From positions 1 through 64,000 of the forward strand of contig MCFE01000035.1 of NCBI GenBank assembly GCA_002104905.1: 64,000 bases of DNA. Reading direction: 5' to 3'. Each line of letters opens with the position of its first letter. Position 1 is the stretch's first letter. This DNA is from Basidiobolus meristosporus CBS 931.73. Lineage: Eukaryota > Basidiobolomycota > Basidiobolomycetes > Basidiobolales > Basidiobolaceae. Of this stretch, positions 63,311 through 64,000 are shown in pieces. The notes under the pieces are model-generated. The model ran no database searches and had not been told where the DNA came from. It worked only from the letters and a program-made list of their open reading frames with translations. The translations under genes were made by a program, and so were the position numbers.

Positions 63311-64000
63311 CTACCAAAGTTGAGAGGGTTCTCCTGAATCTCTTTTCTTGTGATACCAGTATCTTGATGGTTCAGTATTATCAGCAAGTCTTGCAAGCTT
63401 GAGTCTGTCCCTATGCACTAAGTCTTCCCAGATATTGCCTTGTTTGTCTACCAGTTGGTAAGTTGCAAATTGACATTCTCTGAAGATCTTGAATGGTCCT
63501 GTCCATTGTGGCTCAAACTTCTTCCAAGTGTTGTTTCTTAGCAATACAAAGTTCCCAACTGTCAATGCTTCTGATGCTATAGTCTTATCAAATCTCTGCT
63601 TCATCTTTTCTGCGCTTTGAGATACTTTGGTCTGTGCCTCTTGACATCTTTGTTTCAGTTGTTGGTGTCTACTTGGCTGACTGAGTTCATCTTCTAAGGT
63701 GTCTGTAAGTTTTGGTTGTGTGAGATCTCCTGGAATCCTTGGTTCACATCCATAAACTAAGTAAAATGGTGATTGCTGGGTGGTGTTGTGTACTTTGACT
63801 CTGCATGCAAAGAGTGCTTGGTCTATATACTCATCCCATCTACTGATAACTCCATTTCCATACTTGGTCAGCATTTTTCCAAATAATCCATTAAACCTCT
63901 CAGTGACTCCATTAGTTCTGGGGTGATATGCCAAGGTTTTCAAGTGTCTGATCTGCTGCATATCCAGGTAAGCCTCTAATGTCTTTGCCATAAAGTTTGC
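63311..64000 (-). CDS. Ty3/Gypsy polyprotein, integrase C-terminal part (partial)
   Basis: Minus-strand frame open through the right edge of the window, so the start lies outside. It shows the end of the integrase catalytic core (YHPRTNGVTERFNGLF with the DDE glutamate in TER), the AFACR/ALFACRVKVHNTT segment, a coiled linker, and the C-terminal GPY/F module (FEPQWTGPFKIF, then LVHRDRLKLA). These are diagnostic of Ty3/Gypsy integrases. No stop interrupts the visible 230 codons, so the element may be intact beyond the window. The stop lies about 8 bases from the LTR, consistent with integrase as the last pol domain. Confidence 0.88.
   Translation of the reverse strand, partial: ANFMAKTLEAYLDMQQIRHLKTLAYHPRTNGVTERFNGLFGKMLTKYGNGVISRWDEYIDQALFACRVKVHNTTQQSPFYLVYGCEPRIPGDLTQPKLTDTLEDELSQPSRHQQLKQRCQEAQTKVSQSAEKMKQRFDKTIASEALTVGNFVLLRNNTWKKFEPQWTGPFKIFRECQFATYQLVDKQGNIWEDLVHRDRLKLARLADNTEPSRYWYHKKRDSGEPSQLW

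Noticed and set aside
1-64000. Bacterial-type operons, plasmid origin or prophage
   Set aside because: Spliced genes, TATA boxes and eukaryotic families throughout exclude a prokaryotic reading.

Overview
The window reads as nuclear DNA of a fungus, probably an early-diverging one. Supporting points are genes split by many short introns (about 50-90 nt), an arrestin-related adaptor with a PPxY motif, GID4, HP1, and Copia, Ty3/Gypsy, LINE and Tnp2-type elements. A GT10 fucosyltransferase hints at a non-Dikarya lineage. This placement is inference, because no rRNA or other marker is present.

Layout. (1) 1-4.1 kb is a head-to-tail pile of 5'-truncated LINE copies sharing one 3' tail, a truncated Copia LTR and a short repeat (family C). 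(2) 4.4-21.8 kb is a compact gene island: a short-chain dehydrogenase, a GT10 alpha-fucosyltransferase, a 20-residue tandem-repeat charged protein, SRP68 (11 exons), a damaged ZW10-like gene, V-ATPase subunit d, an HP1 chromodomain protein, an arrestin-related trafficking adaptor and GID4. For SRP68, V-ATPase d, HP1, the adaptor and GID4 I could place every splice junction, and the summed exon lengths stay in frame. (3) From about 23 kb to the right edge is an AT-rich transposon landfill without a host gene I can recognise. It holds at least five Copia insertions of one family (two nested into one outer copy), a Copia variant with different LTRs, a Tnp2-type DNA transposon of about 6.5 kb with long terminal inverted repeats split by a Copia element, fragments of related DNA transposons, a pair of 1-kb LTR-like repeats, and the 3' end of a Ty3/Gypsy element running off the right edge.

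The island genes are mostly housekeeping genes of secretion and membrane biology (SRP68, ZW10-like, V-ATPase, arrestin adaptor, GID4 ubiquitin-ligase receptor, fucosyltransferase) plus heterochromatin (HP1). I see no operon-like functional unit.

The most interesting signals are: the Copia primer-binding site matches the anticodon arm of initiator tRNA-Met, and the candidate gag AUG lies inside it; a recently inserted Copia copy shares two in-frame stop codons with its older relative; the LINE array has telomere-like CCCTAA tails; a 12-unit charged tandem-repeat protein; the fucosyltransferase has a C-terminal membrane anchor; and the ZW10-like gene is broken between intact neighbours.
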